Shown here piece after piece: positions 25,353 to 33,325 of a stretch of 64,000 bases of DNA. Every line of letters starts with the position of its first letter. The stretch's first letter is position 1. The stretch spans positions 286,653 through 350,652 of the forward strand of contig JAJEHD010000013.1 in the NCBI GenBank assembly GCA_022819505.1, read 5' to 3'. The notes below the pieces were generated by a model. The model ran no database searches. It saw only the letters and a program-made list of their open reading frames with translations, and was not told where the DNA came from. The DNA comes from Acidimicrobiia bacterium. GTDB lineage: Bacteria; Actinomycetota; Acidimicrobiia; Acidimicrobiales; Aldehydirespiratoraceae. The translations under genes and the position numbers were made by a program.

Positions 25353-27038
25353 ATGCAGAACTTCAGGAGGACCTTCGGCGCGGCCCGCAACCCTCGCCTT
25401 CTGGCTGCCTCGGCGGCCACCGGCGTGATCGTGGCGATGCTCGTGGCCGCCTTCGAGACGGTGGCGCTGCACGTGGTGCTGGAGCGGGTACTGGAACAGC
25501 ACCTCGCGGTGCTGGCGCTGGCCCCGATCCTCGGCATCGCGGCTTCCAAGCTGGTGCTGCGAACGGTGGGCGGCGACACTTCCAGCCGGACCGCCGACGA
25601 GTACATCCGGGCGTTCCACGAGCGCCATCCCAGCATCCAGATGCGGTACCTGCCGGCCAAGCTGCTGGCCGGCATCGCCACCATCGGCGGGGGCGGCGCG
25701 GTGGGCCTCGAGGGCCCGTCGATCTACGCCGGGTCCTCGACGGGTCTGTTCGTCCACGAGCGCCTGGGGCGCTTCTTCCGGCGCGACGAGGCCCGGATAC
25801 TGCTCACCGCCGGGGCCGCGGCCGGTGTGGCCGCGGTGTTCAAGACACCAGCCACCGGGGTGATCTTCGCCATCGAGGCCCCCTACCGCGACGACGTGAC
25901 CCCCCAGGCGCTGCTGCCGTCGCTGATCGCGTCAGCAGCCAGCTACGTGACCTTCGTGTTCCTCGTGGGCACCACCCCAGTCGTCCCGTTCCTCGGCGAC
26001 GGCGGGGTGGGCGTGGACAGCACCTCGGTGCTGGACGTGCAGATCGGCGACCTGCTGGGCGCGCTCATCCTGGGGATCGCGGCCGGGCTCGGGGGCCGGG
26101 GCTTCGCCTGGCTGGTGCGCCGGGCCAAGCACGCCACCCACACGATCCCCTGGCCGAGACGGGCTCTCGCGGCGGCTGCGGTCATGGCCGGGCTGGTGCT
26201 GCTGGCCGACGCCGCCTTCGACGAGGTCCTCAGCCTCGGCCCCGGCATCAGGGCCATGGAGTGGGTGGTGCAGCAGGACGCCCTGGGGCTGATAGCGCTG
26301 CTGTTCGGAGTGCGGATCGCGGCCACGCTGGCCACCATCCTGGGCGACGGCGTCGGGGGACTGTTCATCCCGCTGGCGACCCTGGGCGTGATCGTGGGAC
26401 AGTTCGTCGGGGTGGCCCTGGACGCGGAGTCCACCGGCCTCTACGCCACCCTGGGCCTGGCCGCCTTCCTCGGAGCCGGGTACCGGGCCCCCATCGCGGC
26501 GGTGATGTTCGTGGCCGAGTCCACCGGAGCGGCCGCGTTCGTGGTGCCCGCGCTGGTGGCCGCGGCCGTGAGCCAGGTGGTGGGAGGCCCGTCGTCGGTG
26601 GCCGAGTACCAGCGGTCCAAGCGGATGGGCCACCTCGAGCAGCGCTTCACCCTGCCCCTCAGCTCCATACTCACAACCGACGTCCTGACCGTCCCGCCCG
26701 ATGCCACCGTGTCGGAGTTCGTGTATATGCACGTTCTCGGCCGGCGTGAGCGCGTGGTGCCGGTGGTGTCCGGCAGCCAGTACCTGGGAATGGCCGAGCT
26801 TTCCAGGCTCTCGTCGGTGAGCCGGGACGAGTGGGAGACCACCTCGGTGGAGTCGATGATGGCGACGGACCTGCCGGCCGGCTCCCCGTCGTGGACGGTG
26901 CGCGACGCAGTGGTCGCCATGGAGGGCGCCGACATCGAGGTCCTAGCGGTCACCGACAACGCCGGCAACTTCATCGGCGTGGTCACCGAGGACGACGTCG
27001 TGCGCCTCGGCGAGATATTGGACGAGACCGAGGGATGA
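25353..27038 (+). CDS. ClC-family chloride channel/antiporter with C-terminal CBS domains
   Basis: Membrane protein of 561 aa. About ten or more hydrophobic segments fill residues 15-425. The anion-path motif GLEGPSIYAGSSTG contains the gating glutamate, and the later GVGGLFIPLATLGVIVG and GAGYRAPIAAVMFVAEST segments are ClC-typical. Two CBS domains occupy about 440-560 (ILTTDVLTVPPDATVSEFV; VTDNAGNFIGVVTEDDVVRL), suggesting nucleotide control. The first GSGIP-like selectivity motif is replaced by GGDTSSRTADEYI, so channel versus exchanger behaviour cannot be told. Confidence 0.9.
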   Translation: MQNFRRTFGAARNPRLLAASAATGVIVAMLVAAFETVALHVVLERVLEQHLAVLALAPILGIAASKLVLRTVGGDTSSRTADEYIRAFHERHPSIQMRYLPAKLLAGIATIGGGGAVGLEGPSIYAGSSTGLFVHERLGRFFRRDEARILLTAGAAAGVAAVFKTPATGVIFAIEAPYRDDVTPQALLPSLIASAASYVTFVFLVGTTPVVPFLGDGGVGVDSTSVLDVQIGDLLGALILGIAAGLGGRGFAWLVRRAKHATHTIPWPRRALAAAAVMAGLVLLADAAFDEVLSLGPGIRAMEWVVQQDALGLIALLFGVRIAATLATILGDGVGGLFIPLATLGVIVGQFVGVALDAESTGLYATLGLAAFLGAGYRAPIAAVMFVAESTGAAAFVVPALVAAAVSQVVGGPSSVAEYQRSKRMGHLEQRFTLPLSSILTTDVLTVPPDATVSEFVYMHVLGRRERVVPVVSGSQYLGMAELSRLSSVSRDEWETTSVESMMATDLPAGSPSWTVRDAVVAMEGADIEVLAVTDNAGNFIGVVTEDDVVRLGEILDETEG

Positions 27039-27083
27039 CCGACCCGAGCGGGTGACTTCGGCGGGTTCCGGAGTCAGCGGGCG

Positions 27084-27275
27084 TCAGTCGTCGTCGGCCG
27101 CCAACTCCGCCTCAGCCAGCTCCTCGTCCTCGAACTCCTCGGCCCAGGATGCGTGCTCGGGCTTCACGTAGTCGTCCGGTTCGTTGAACGATTCGATCAG
27201 ACCCTGGAGGTCATCCGCCTGCGAGCGCTTGAACTTGCGGGCTTCCTCATACCTTCGGTGTCGACCCTTCTTCAC
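27084..27275 (-). CDS. Small acidic hypothetical protein
   Basis: Protein of 63 aa with a basic N-terminus (KKGRHRRYEEARKFKR) and a strongly acidic C-terminal half (FEDEELAEAELAADDD). GTG start with an upstream GGGAG about 9 nt away. It follows rnd on the same strand after 90 bp and is convergent with the ClC gene. The basic-head, acidic-tail composition recalls small actinobacterial proteins of unknown role; no function proposed. Confidence 0.65.
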   Translation of the reverse strand: MKKGRHRRYEEARKFKRSQADDLQGLIESFNEPDDYVKPEHASWAEEFEDEELAEAELAADDD

Positions 27276-27365
27276 GGTCCCAACTCCCGGTTTGACGATT
27301 TCGCAGCGTTCGAAGTGTATCGGAGACCTGCGACCGGCCCACGCGCCCGCCTACCCGGCCAGCGG

Positions 27366-28529
27366 TCAGACGACCGGCCGCCTGCTGCGCTCCTCCAGCA
27401 CAAGCTGGCCGTCGTCGAAGGCCAGCGCGGCCTCGCCGTCGACCAGTCGCCGTATCGGCTCGCCCACAATGTCGGATCTCCATCCCGTCGACAGCCGGGC
27501 GTCGGCGTCTCCGCGGATCAGGGCTTCGATGTCGGCCCGTGTGGCCAACAGCGAGGGCTCGATCATGCGCTCCCGGGCGAGCTGGCCGACCCAGGAGGTG
27601 ACCAGGCCCACGGCGGGACGGAGGCGTTCGGCTTGATCGGACCGCCTCCGGGGCGCCGGAGGCGGTCGCCAGTCCGAGGCGAGCCCGTCAGCAACAGCCT
27701 TGAGGATGGCCGGCCCCAACCGGCCGCGGGCCATCCCCTCGCCCACCCCCCGGACCGCCGCCAGATCCTCGATCGTGCGGGGTGCGGACCTGGCGATCGA
27801 GACAACGGCCATGTCGGGCAGGACATGGCGCACGGGCTGGTTGACCCGGGCCGCCCTCAGCTCGCGCCACATCGCCACCGATCGCACCACCGGCAGATCG
27901 CGGCGCCTCAGGTGACGGACGTCCTTGAGCCTGGTCCAGGCGTCCTCGGGTCGCTGGATGCGGCGGCTTCGCTCCAGCAACAGATCGAATTCGGCCTCGG
28001 CCCAGCCCAGCCGGCCCAGCTCCTGCAGCCGTGACGACAGCCGATCATGGATGTCCAGCAGGTGCATTACGTCGCTGGCCGCGTACTCGAGCTGCGAGGT
28101 CTTGAGAGGCCGCACCAGCCAATCGGTGAGCCGGTCCGCCTTGGGGGGCCTCCAGCCGATCTCGCTCTCGTAGAGCGACGACAGCGCAGGCGTGCCGTGG
28201 CCGAGAAACCCGGCCGCGATCTGGGTGTCGAAGATCAGCTCCGGGGCCGTCCCGCAGCAGTGCTCGAGGACCTCCAGGTCCTGACCAGCGGCATGGGCCA
28301 CCATCAGCCCGCTCCCGGAGAGCACGTCCGACAGCGGGCGGACATCGACGGCCAGGGGATCGATCAGCACCAGGTCACCGGGCCAGGCGACCTGGATCAG
28401 GGCGGCCTCGGGGCGGTAGGTGCGCTCACGGTGGAACTCGGTGTCGAGGGCGTACCGGCGCTCGCCGCGCAGCGCGGCCACCGCGGCTCGCAGCCCGGCG
28501 TCGGAGTCGATGTAGCGGTAGTTGCCCAC
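27366..28529 (-). CDS. rnd: Ribonuclease D-like 3'-5' exonuclease
   Basis: Exonuclease of 387 aa trimming RNA 3' ends (tRNA maturation in known cases). The DEDD catalytic motifs are visible: ALDTEFHRE, AHAAGQDLEVLEH and YAASDVMHLLDIH. An HRDC-type helical domain follows (about residues 215-300) with a second helical region. The GTG start (GNYRYIDSD) leaves 17 bp to the rhodanese gene; an upstream extension of 55 residues is Arg-rich and lies within that gene, so it was rejected. Part of the DUF3151-mobA-rhodanese-rnd run. Confidence 0.88.
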   Translation of the reverse strand: MGNYRYIDSDAGLRAAVAALRGERRYALDTEFHRERTYRPEAALIQVAWPGDLVLIDPLAVDVRPLSDVLSGSGLMVAHAAGQDLEVLEHCCGTAPELIFDTQIAAGFLGHGTPALSSLYESEIGWRPPKADRLTDWLVRPLKTSQLEYAASDVMHLLDIHDRLSSRLQELGRLGWAEAEFDLLLERSRRIQRPEDAWTRLKDVRHLRRRDLPVVRSVAMWRELRAARVNQPVRHVLPDMAVVSIARSAPRTIEDLAAVRGVGEGMARGRLGPAILKAVADGLASDWRPPPAPRRRSDQAERLRPAVGLVTSWVGQLARERMIEPSLLATRADIEALIRGDADARLSTGWRSDIVGEPIRRLVDGEAALAFDDGQLVLEERSRRPVV

Positions 28530-28546
28530 CGCCGCCGCTCGGCCTC

Positions 28547-28888
28547 TCAAGCCGGCTCGGGGCCCGTCTCGACAGGGCGGCCCGACTCGTGCCAGGCCTT
28601 GGTGCCGCCGGCGACATTCACCGCGTCTACGCCGGAGGCTCGCAGGAACCCGACGGCTTGGCCGCTTCGCCCGCCCACGGCGCACACCACACACACTGCC
28701 TGGCCCGCGGCTGCGGCCCGGAAGTCCTCCACCGCCTCGGGGACCGTCGCCAGCGGCACCAGCACGGCACCGGGTATGCGGACCTCCTCGTACTCGTCGG
28801 GCTCGCGCACATCGAAGACGGCAGCGCCCGCGGCTCGCCGGCGGTCGAGCTCGGCGATATCGATCTCGGGAATCTCAGCGGCGTCCAT
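28547..28888 (-). CDS. Rhodanese-like domain protein
   Basis: Single rhodanese domain of 113 aa. AAVFDVREPDEYEEVRIPGA is the family N-terminal signature. The active-site loop reads VVCAVGGRSGQA with the catalytic cysteine present, so sulfurtransfer is possible. The C-terminal AGGTKAWHESGRP is also typical. It sits between mobA and rnd on one strand; a link to molybdenum cofactor or thiolation chemistry is conceivable but not shown. Confidence 0.88.
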   Translation of the reverse strand: MDAAEIPEIDIAELDRRRAAGAAVFDVREPDEYEEVRIPGAVLVPLATVPEAVEDFRAAAAGQAVCVVCAVGGRSGQAVGFLRASGVDAVNVAGGTKAWHESGRPVETGPEPA

Positions 28889-28946
28889 GCCTGCCTCTTT
28901 GGTGGGGTAGCCGGCAATCGTAGTGCGATGCCGGTACCTGGCCGTG

Positions 28947-29573
28947 TCAAGGTCGGGCCCGGCTCCCGGCGGGAAGGTCCTCGGGCCGGTCCGCGTCGCG
29001 GAACCAGCCCTCGCCCGGCACCTCCACCTGCGCAGTGTGCAACTGCCGGGCGACCTCGCGGAGCGCCCTCACTCCCCTCTCGAACGCTTCGGTCAGCGGT
29101 CCCAGGCAGCGGCGCCGCCAGGCGGCATGGGCCCACTGGGGAGCCCCGGCGCCGATCGGGACGATGAGGTCGGCTGCGGCCGAGCCGTCAGTGGAATAGG
29201 TGGCGGCCGCGAGTCCAGCCAGTACGCGGCGCACCGCGGCCGCGTCGGGCGAGATCACATCGCAGGGCATGGTCACCACCGCCTCGAGCGCGTCGCCGCC
29301 GCGCTCATCGAGGGCCCCGAGGGCGGTGATCACTCCCCCCAGCGGGCCCGCCCCGGGATAGCGATCCTCTACGGCGTCGAGGCCCAGGGCGTTCAGGCGT
29401 TCACGGTCACCGCCCACCACCAGCACCGGTGCGGGTCCAGCGGCCCGCAGTGCCTCGACGGCCCGTACCACCATCGGCACACCGCTGATCTCGACGAACG
29501 CCTTGTCCGTGCCCATCCTCGAACTGGCGCCGCCCGCCAGCACCGCGCCCAGACAGCGCACGGCTTCGGCCAC
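28947..29573 (-). CDS. mobA: Molybdenum cofactor guanylyltransferase-like protein (MobA)
   Basis: Nucleotidyltransferase of 208 aa. The GTP-binding N-terminus GAVLAGGASSRMGTDKAF, the VVGGDRE strand, the PLGGVITAL turn and the metal-binding MPCDVI are all present; the C-terminus ends with the DADRPEDL element normal for MobA. It would attach GMP to molybdopterin. The GTG start lies 22 bp after the DUF3151 gene. Other molybdenum cofactor genes are absent from the window, so a MobA-like nucleotidyltransferase with another substrate is possible. Confidence 0.85.
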   Translation of the reverse strand: MAEAVRCLGAVLAGGASSRMGTDKAFVEISGVPMVVRAVEALRAAGPAPVLVVGGDRERLNALGLDAVEDRYPGAGPLGGVITALGALDERGGDALEAVVTMPCDVISPDAAAVRRVLAGLAAATYSTDGSAAADLIVPIGAGAPQWAHAAWRRRCLGPLTEAFERGVRALREVARQLHTAQVEVPGEGWFRDADRPEDLPAGSRARP

Positions 29574-29595
29574 GAACTCTCCGCTCCTACCCCGC

Positions 29596-30066
29596 TCAGA
29601 CCTCAGCGTCCGGGCCTGCCACTGCGTCCGGCGGCGGCCAGCCGGGGTCGAGCTGGAGCAGGAACAGCGCGCACCGCTCTGCCTCGTCAATCTCGCCGAT
29701 GCCGGCGGCGACGCGCTGGAGCCCGCTCAGGGCCCGCAGGAAGCCGCGGTTGGACTCGTGGACCCAGCGGACATATCCGGAACCGCGCCAGCCGCTGGCC
29801 CGTAAACGGTCCAGGCCCCGATGATAGCCAGTGCGGAAGGCCGCGTAGGCCAGCGCCGGAGTCGCGGCGCTCGACTCCAGGGCCTCCCCGAGGGCGGCCC
29901 ACGCCTCCAGGCTGAGCGGCCAGCGAGCGCAGGCCGCGCCCACGGCATCGGCAGCGTCGTTGCTGGCGGCGGCAGCGGCCAGTGCAGCCTGGACCTCGGA
30001 TGGCTCGGGGGGCAGCACCGTCTCGGGCGGGCCGTGAGAAAGCAGGGGAACGGGAGCGTCACTCAT
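29596..30066 (-). CDS. DUF3151 family protein
   Basis: Protein of 156 aa recognised by the conserved stretch GYHRGLDRLRASGWRGSGYV followed by RWVHESNRGFLRAL and ERCALFLLQLDP, typical of this actinobacterial family. An Ala-rich helical middle (EVQAALAAAAASNDAADAV) suggests TPR-like helices. No biochemical role is known for the family. First gene of the leftward mobA-rhodanese-rnd run; its start is 32 bp from the divergent small membrane-protein gene. Confidence 0.85.
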   Translation of the reverse strand: MSDAPVPLLSHGPPETVLPPEPSEVQAALAAAAASNDAADAVGAACARWPLSLEAWAALGEALESSAATPALAYAAFRTGYHRGLDRLRASGWRGSGYVRWVHESNRGFLRALSGLQRVAAGIGEIDEAERCALFLLQLDPGWPPPDAVAGPDAEV

Positions 30067-30098
30067 CGCTGCCGAGGCTACCGGTACCCTGCGCGCCG

Positions 30099-30362
30099 GT
30101 GATAGGAGACTGGGTCGACGCCGAATCGCTGCAGCCGATCCTTCTCGGCGCGACGGTTGTTCTGGTCGTCGGCGCGGCTCTGGTGTGGCGCGGGGTTCGC
30201 AGGCTCCTAGTGCGCCTGGTGCTCGTCGCGCTCATCGGGGCGCTGGCCGCGAGCCTGTGGCTGCAGCGGGCCGACCTTCAGGACTGCGTGGACACCTGCT
30301 CGTGCCGGCTGTTCGGCCAGGAGGTCGACGTCCCCGCCGACGCCAACCCCAACTGCCTGTAG
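30099..30362 (+). CDS. Small membrane protein with Cys-rich tail, hypothetical
   Basis: Protein of 87 aa from a GTG. Two adjacent hydrophobic segments (about residues 11-30 and 36-54) separated by RRLLVR form a hairpin, followed by a tail with four cysteines (DCVDTCSC near 62-69 and the last but one residue). The tail would lie outside if the loop is cytoplasmic (inference from basic residues). It is flanked by divergent DUF3151 and the convergent retropepsin gene. Not recognised. Confidence 0.5.
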   Translation: MIGDWVDAESLQPILLGATVVLVVGAALVWRGVRRLLVRLVLVALIGALAASLWLQRADLQDCVDTCSCRLFGQEVDVPADANPNCL

Positions 30363-30389
30363 GTGCGAGGAGGCAGGCGCTCGCCGACG

Positions 30390-30746
30390 TCAGTACATGA
30401 TGTTCTCGTCGGGAACCAGGCGCTTCTTGACGGGGTCCACCGCCAGGCCGAGACCCTCTAGAGCGTGAGCGCCGAGGAGGAGTGGGGCATTGTCATCGGC
30501 GAAGACCACCACCGTCGGCGCGCTCTCTCCGTCGATGGTCACCCGCATCCAGCCGATGCGGCTGTCGACTACCCGACCGTTGGCCAGTCGCATCCAGCGG
30601 CTCCGAACCGGCTCGACCCCCAACTCGCGCAGCAGGCCTCGGGGCAGCGCGCTGTAGGCGGCGCCCGTGTCCACCGTCGCCTCGACGTCTGCCGACCGCT
30701 CGCCGTCGAGGGCGGACACCCGCACCGGCCACTTGAACATGCCCAT
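30390..30746 (-). CDS. Retropepsin-like (clan AA) aspartic protease domain protein
   Basis: Protein of 118 aa with one aspartic-protease lobe: the active-site motif VDTGAAYSALP, and later the hydrophobic ALEGLGLAVD part and LLLGAHAL, which matches the second conserved LLG element. Such proteins work as homodimers, each supplying one Asp. The ATG has GGAGG about 7 nt upstream. It stands alone, with an AT-rich segment upstream that contrasts with the GC-rich surroundings. Substrate unknown. Confidence 0.8.
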   Translation of the reverse strand: MGMFKWPVRVSALDGERSADVEATVDTGAAYSALPRGLLRELGVEPVRSRWMRLANGRVVDSRIGWMRVTIDGESAPTVVVFADDNAPLLLGAHALEGLGLAVDPVKKRLVPDENIMY

Positions 30747-30774
30747 AAAGGCCTCCTCCCTCGTCGTGCCGCCA

Positions 30775-30842
30775 CTATAACATAGCTTGAACCAAACAAC
30801 ACCAACTTTAATAGACTATCAGATGTTCTCAGTCCAAGCCTG
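30775..30842. promoter_or_regulatory. AT-rich segment upstream of the retropepsin gene
   Basis: About 70 bp of unusually AT-rich DNA between the retropepsin start and the phosphodiesterase stop. On the minus strand it contains TTGTTT and TATAGT, but only 14 bp apart, and TTGGTG 20 bp from the same TATAGT; neither spacing is ideal. It is the only plausible promoter location for the gene. Confidence 0.35.
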
Positions 30843-30859
30843 CTAGAGCACCGCGATCC

Positions 30860-31636
30860 TCACGCTTGGCCGTGGGAACCGATCCAGTGGCCGCGTTCGA
30901 TCATCACCTGGCGCAGCACTGCGGGCCGGTCGGTCATGATGCCGTCGACGCCCATGTCCAGCAGGCGGTGCATCTCCGCGGGCTCGTCGATAGTCCAGAC
31001 GTGGACCACGATGCCGTGGCGGTGGGCGGCCGAGACCACCGCGGGTCGCACGATCGTCAAGCCCTTGGCCCGCACCGGGACCTGGGCGGCGTGGTAGTCG
31101 AGGGAGCCCGGGGCGGGCAGACGGGCCGACGCGGCCAGCAGGCGAGCGATGCCCCGCGGGCCGGCGCCGACGCACAGTCTCTCGCCGATCCGGTCCCGCA
31201 CCCGCTGGGTGCGGCGGTCCGAGAACGAGCAGACGCACACGCGCTCGACCGCGCCGAGACGCTGGAGAACTTCGACGAGGGGCTCGACCGCGGCGTCGCT
31301 CTTCGGGTCGATGTTGACTCTGGTGTCGGGCAGTTCCTCCAGGAGTTCGTCGAGGCGGAGAATCGGGTCGGTGCCGGCCACCCGGGCCCGCTGGAGGTCG
31401 CTCCAGGTCAATTCCTCGACGATGCCCCGGCTGTCGGTGACCCGGTCGAGGGCGTCGTCGTGAAACGCCACGGCCACCCCGTCGGCGGTGGCATGGACAT
31501 CGGTCTCCACGTGGGTGTAGCCCAGATCGACGGCGTGGCGGAAAGCTCGCAGCGTGTTCTCGGGGAACTCCTCGGCCCCGCCCCGGTGGGCGAAGGCGAT
31601 GGGCCCTTCGACGTCGAGGTAGGGATGTGGCGCCAC
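30860..31636 (-). CDS. Glycerophosphodiester phosphodiesterase family protein
   Basis: GDPD-type TIM barrel of 258 aa. AFAHRGGAEEFPENTLRAF carries the first catalytic His and the metal-binding Glu of the family, and ETDVHATADGVAVAFHDD supplies the metal Glu/Asp pair and the second His. VWTIDEPAEMHRLLDMGVDG and IMTDRP close the barrel. It would release glycerol 3-phosphate from glycerophosphodiesters; no signal peptide, so it acts inside the cell. GTG start 74 bp from the divergent pyruvate kinase gene. Confidence 0.9.
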   Translation of the reverse strand: MAPHPYLDVEGPIAFAHRGGAEEFPENTLRAFRHAVDLGYTHVETDVHATADGVAVAFHDDALDRVTDSRGIVEELTWSDLQRARVAGTDPILRLDELLEELPDTRVNIDPKSDAAVEPLVEVLQRLGAVERVCVCSFSDRRTQRVRDRIGERLCVGAGPRGIARLLAASARLPAPGSLDYHAAQVPVRAKGLTIVRPAVVSAAHRHGIVVHVWTIDEPAEMHRLLDMGVDGIMTDRPAVLRQVMIERGHWIGSHGQA

Positions 31637-31669
31637 ACCCGAACACTAGAGGCCGAGCTGGCCGGAGAG

Positions 31670-31678
31670 TTATCCACA
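31670..31678 (+). promoter_or_regulatory. DnaA-box-like nonamer upstream of pyk
   Basis: TTATCCACA is a perfect match to the general DnaA-box consensus TTWTNCACA. It lies 33 bp upstream of the pyk ATG, in the divergent gap to the phosphodiesterase gene. A second match (TTATGCACA, minus strand) occurs at 33217-33225 beyond the pyk terminator. Single boxes can arise by chance. Confidence 0.35.
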
Positions 31679-31710
31679 GGAATTCCCCACGGTCCGGTAG
31701 CGTTACACCC

Positions 31711-33144
31711 ATGACGCGCCGCACCAAGATCGTGGCCACCATCGGCCCGGCCAGCGAGGACGAGTCCACGCTGGCCCACATGATGGCCGCCGGCATGGAC
31801 GTAGCCCGTATCGGGCTGGCTCATGGAACTGTCGACGAGGCCATAGAGCGCTACCGGAGGATCCGGAAGGTCTCCGAGCAGGAGGGCCGGCCGGTGGGGA
31901 TCCTGGTCGACCTTCCCGGCCCGAAGGTACGGGCCGCCACCTTCGGCGAGGATCAGGTGCGATTCCGCTCCGAGAGCCTCGTCGAGCTGGTGGTCGGCAA
32001 TGAGCGCTCCACCAGTGACGTCGTGGAGGTGGACTACGAGGGCCTGCTCGACGACGTGCTGGTGGGCGACACCCTCGATGTCGGGGACGGCCGGGTGGTG
32101 CTCGACGTCGTCGACAAAGGCGGGGACCGGCTCAAGGTCCAGGTGGTCCACGGCGGGCTGCTTTCGGGCTGTCCCGGCATCCACATCCCCGCGGACCGGC
32201 TGCGGATGGCCACCCCGACCCCCGCCGACTTCCTCGCGCTCGACGCCTTCGTCGAGCTCGGCGTGGACATGGTGGCCATCTCCTTCGTGCGCTCGGCCCA
32301 CGACATCCGCCGGGTCGGTACGGAGCCCCATCCCCGAGGCCCCATGCTCGTCGCCAAGATCGAGACCCGGGCGGCCGTCCAGAACCTGGCCGGCATCATC
32401 GAGACGGCCGGGGCGATCATGGTGGCCCGCGGCGACCTCGGGAGCGAGTGCAGCATCGAGGAGCTGCCCCACCTTCAGAAGCAGATCATCCAGCAGTGCA
32501 TCGCCGGTGGCCGGCCGGTCATCACCGCCACACAGATGCTCGAGTCGATGGTGTCGCGCCCGTCGCCGACCCGGGCCGAGGCCAGCGACGTCGCCAACGC
32601 GGTGTTCGACGGATCCTCGGCTCTGATGCTGTCGGGCGAGACCGCCATCGGCATCGATCCCCCCAACGTGGTGCGCACCATGGACCGGATCGCGCAGCGG
32701 GCCGACGAGGAGTTCAACTACGAGCTGTGGGCCGAGCGCTTGGCCGAGCTCCGCATGACCGACGACACCACCCACGACGCGGCCTCGATCACCGACGCCA
32801 TGACCATGGCGGCGTGGCGGGCGGCCGACAGTCTGGGCATCTCGACCATCCTGGCCATATCCGGCACCGGCTTCACCGTCAGGTCCATGGCCCGGTTCCG
32901 GCCCCAGGCCCGCATCATCGGCATGTCGCACAACGAGCGCACCGTGCAGCAGCTCACGATGAGCTGGGGCACCACCCCGGTGCTGGTCAAGGACCGGGGC
33001 TCCAATGACGACATGGTGCGCCAGGCGGTGGAGGTGGCCCGCGACCGGGATGTCGTGCGCTCCGGCGAGATCGTCGCAGTTCTGGCCGGCTCCGACAACC
33101 GGTCCCGCAGCGCCAACGTGCTGCGCCTTGAGCGCGTCCCCTAG
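31711..33144 (+). CDS. pyk: Pyruvate kinase (variant potassium site)
   Basis: Protein of 477 aa with the full pyruvate kinase fold: TKIVATIGPAS at the N-terminus, AKIETRAAVQN with the catalytic lysine, MVARGDLG, TATQMLESM, and a C-terminal allosteric-type domain. The active-site segment reads VARIGLAHG where the family has R-x-N-x-S-H-G, so the two K+ ligands (Asn and Ser) are Gly35 and Ala37. DLPGPKVR has Lys72 at the position that is Glu in K+-dependent enzymes. This agrees with the known K+-independent class. ATG start, monocistronic, followed by a hairpin terminator. Confidence 0.9.
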   Translation: MTRRTKIVATIGPASEDESTLAHMMAAGMDVARIGLAHGTVDEAIERYRRIRKVSEQEGRPVGILVDLPGPKVRAATFGEDQVRFRSESLVELVVGNERSTSDVVEVDYEGLLDDVLVGDTLDVGDGRVVLDVVDKGGDRLKVQVVHGGLLSGCPGIHIPADRLRMATPTPADFLALDAFVELGVDMVAISFVRSAHDIRRVGTEPHPRGPMLVAKIETRAAVQNLAGIIETAGAIMVARGDLGSECSIEELPHLQKQIIQQCIAGGRPVITATQMLESMVSRPSPTRAEASDVANAVFDGSSALMLSGETAIGIDPPNVVRTMDRIAQRADEEFNYELWAERLAELRMTDDTTHDAASITDAMTMAAWRAADSLGISTILAISGTGFTVRSMARFRPQARIIGMSHNERTVQQLTMSWGTTPVLVKDRGSNDDMVRQAVEVARDRDVVRSGEIVAVLAGSDNRSRSANVLRLERVP

Positions 33145-33182
33145 CACAGCCGGCCTTGAACAGACCCGGTGACGGGCGTTCT

Positions 33183-33201
33183 GGGGCGTTCGGAGCGCCC
33201 C
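33183..33201 (+). terminator. Hairpin after pyk
   Basis: GGGGCG (33183-33188), a 7-nt loop and CGCCCC (33196-33201) form a perfect 6-bp GC stem 38 bp after the pyk stop. There is no U-run, common in GC-rich actinobacteria. Confidence 0.55.
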
Positions 33202-33290
33202 GAATTGTGGTCGAGCTGTGCATAACTGGGTACTGGCTGGGGATTTCTCGCCGATGTTCGGGATTTGGGTGGGGATTTCGCGAATTCAGG

Positions 33291-33319
33291 TTGACAACCC
33301 GGTTGAGACCCCCCAAGAT
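33291..33319 (+). promoter_or_regulatory. Sigma70-like promoter for the structured RNA region
   Basis: A perfect -35 box TTGACA (33291-33296), exactly 17 bp of spacer, and a weak -10 CAAGAT (33314-33319). Transcription would start near 33326, just 5' of the structured segment and far from any coding start, which suggests it serves a non-coding RNA. Three GGGATTT motifs lie just upstream (33240-33278). Confidence 0.5.
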
Positions 33320-33325
33320 GCGCAG

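Noticed and set aside
31649..31662. AGAGGCCGAGCTGG upstream of pyk resembles the left end of the dispersed repeat
   Set aside because: Only the first dozen bases match and the rest of the unit is absent; treated as chance.
33240..33282. Three GGGATTT direct repeats before the RNA promoter as an operator
   Set aside because: Spacing is irregular and the motif is short; noted only as possible upstream context.
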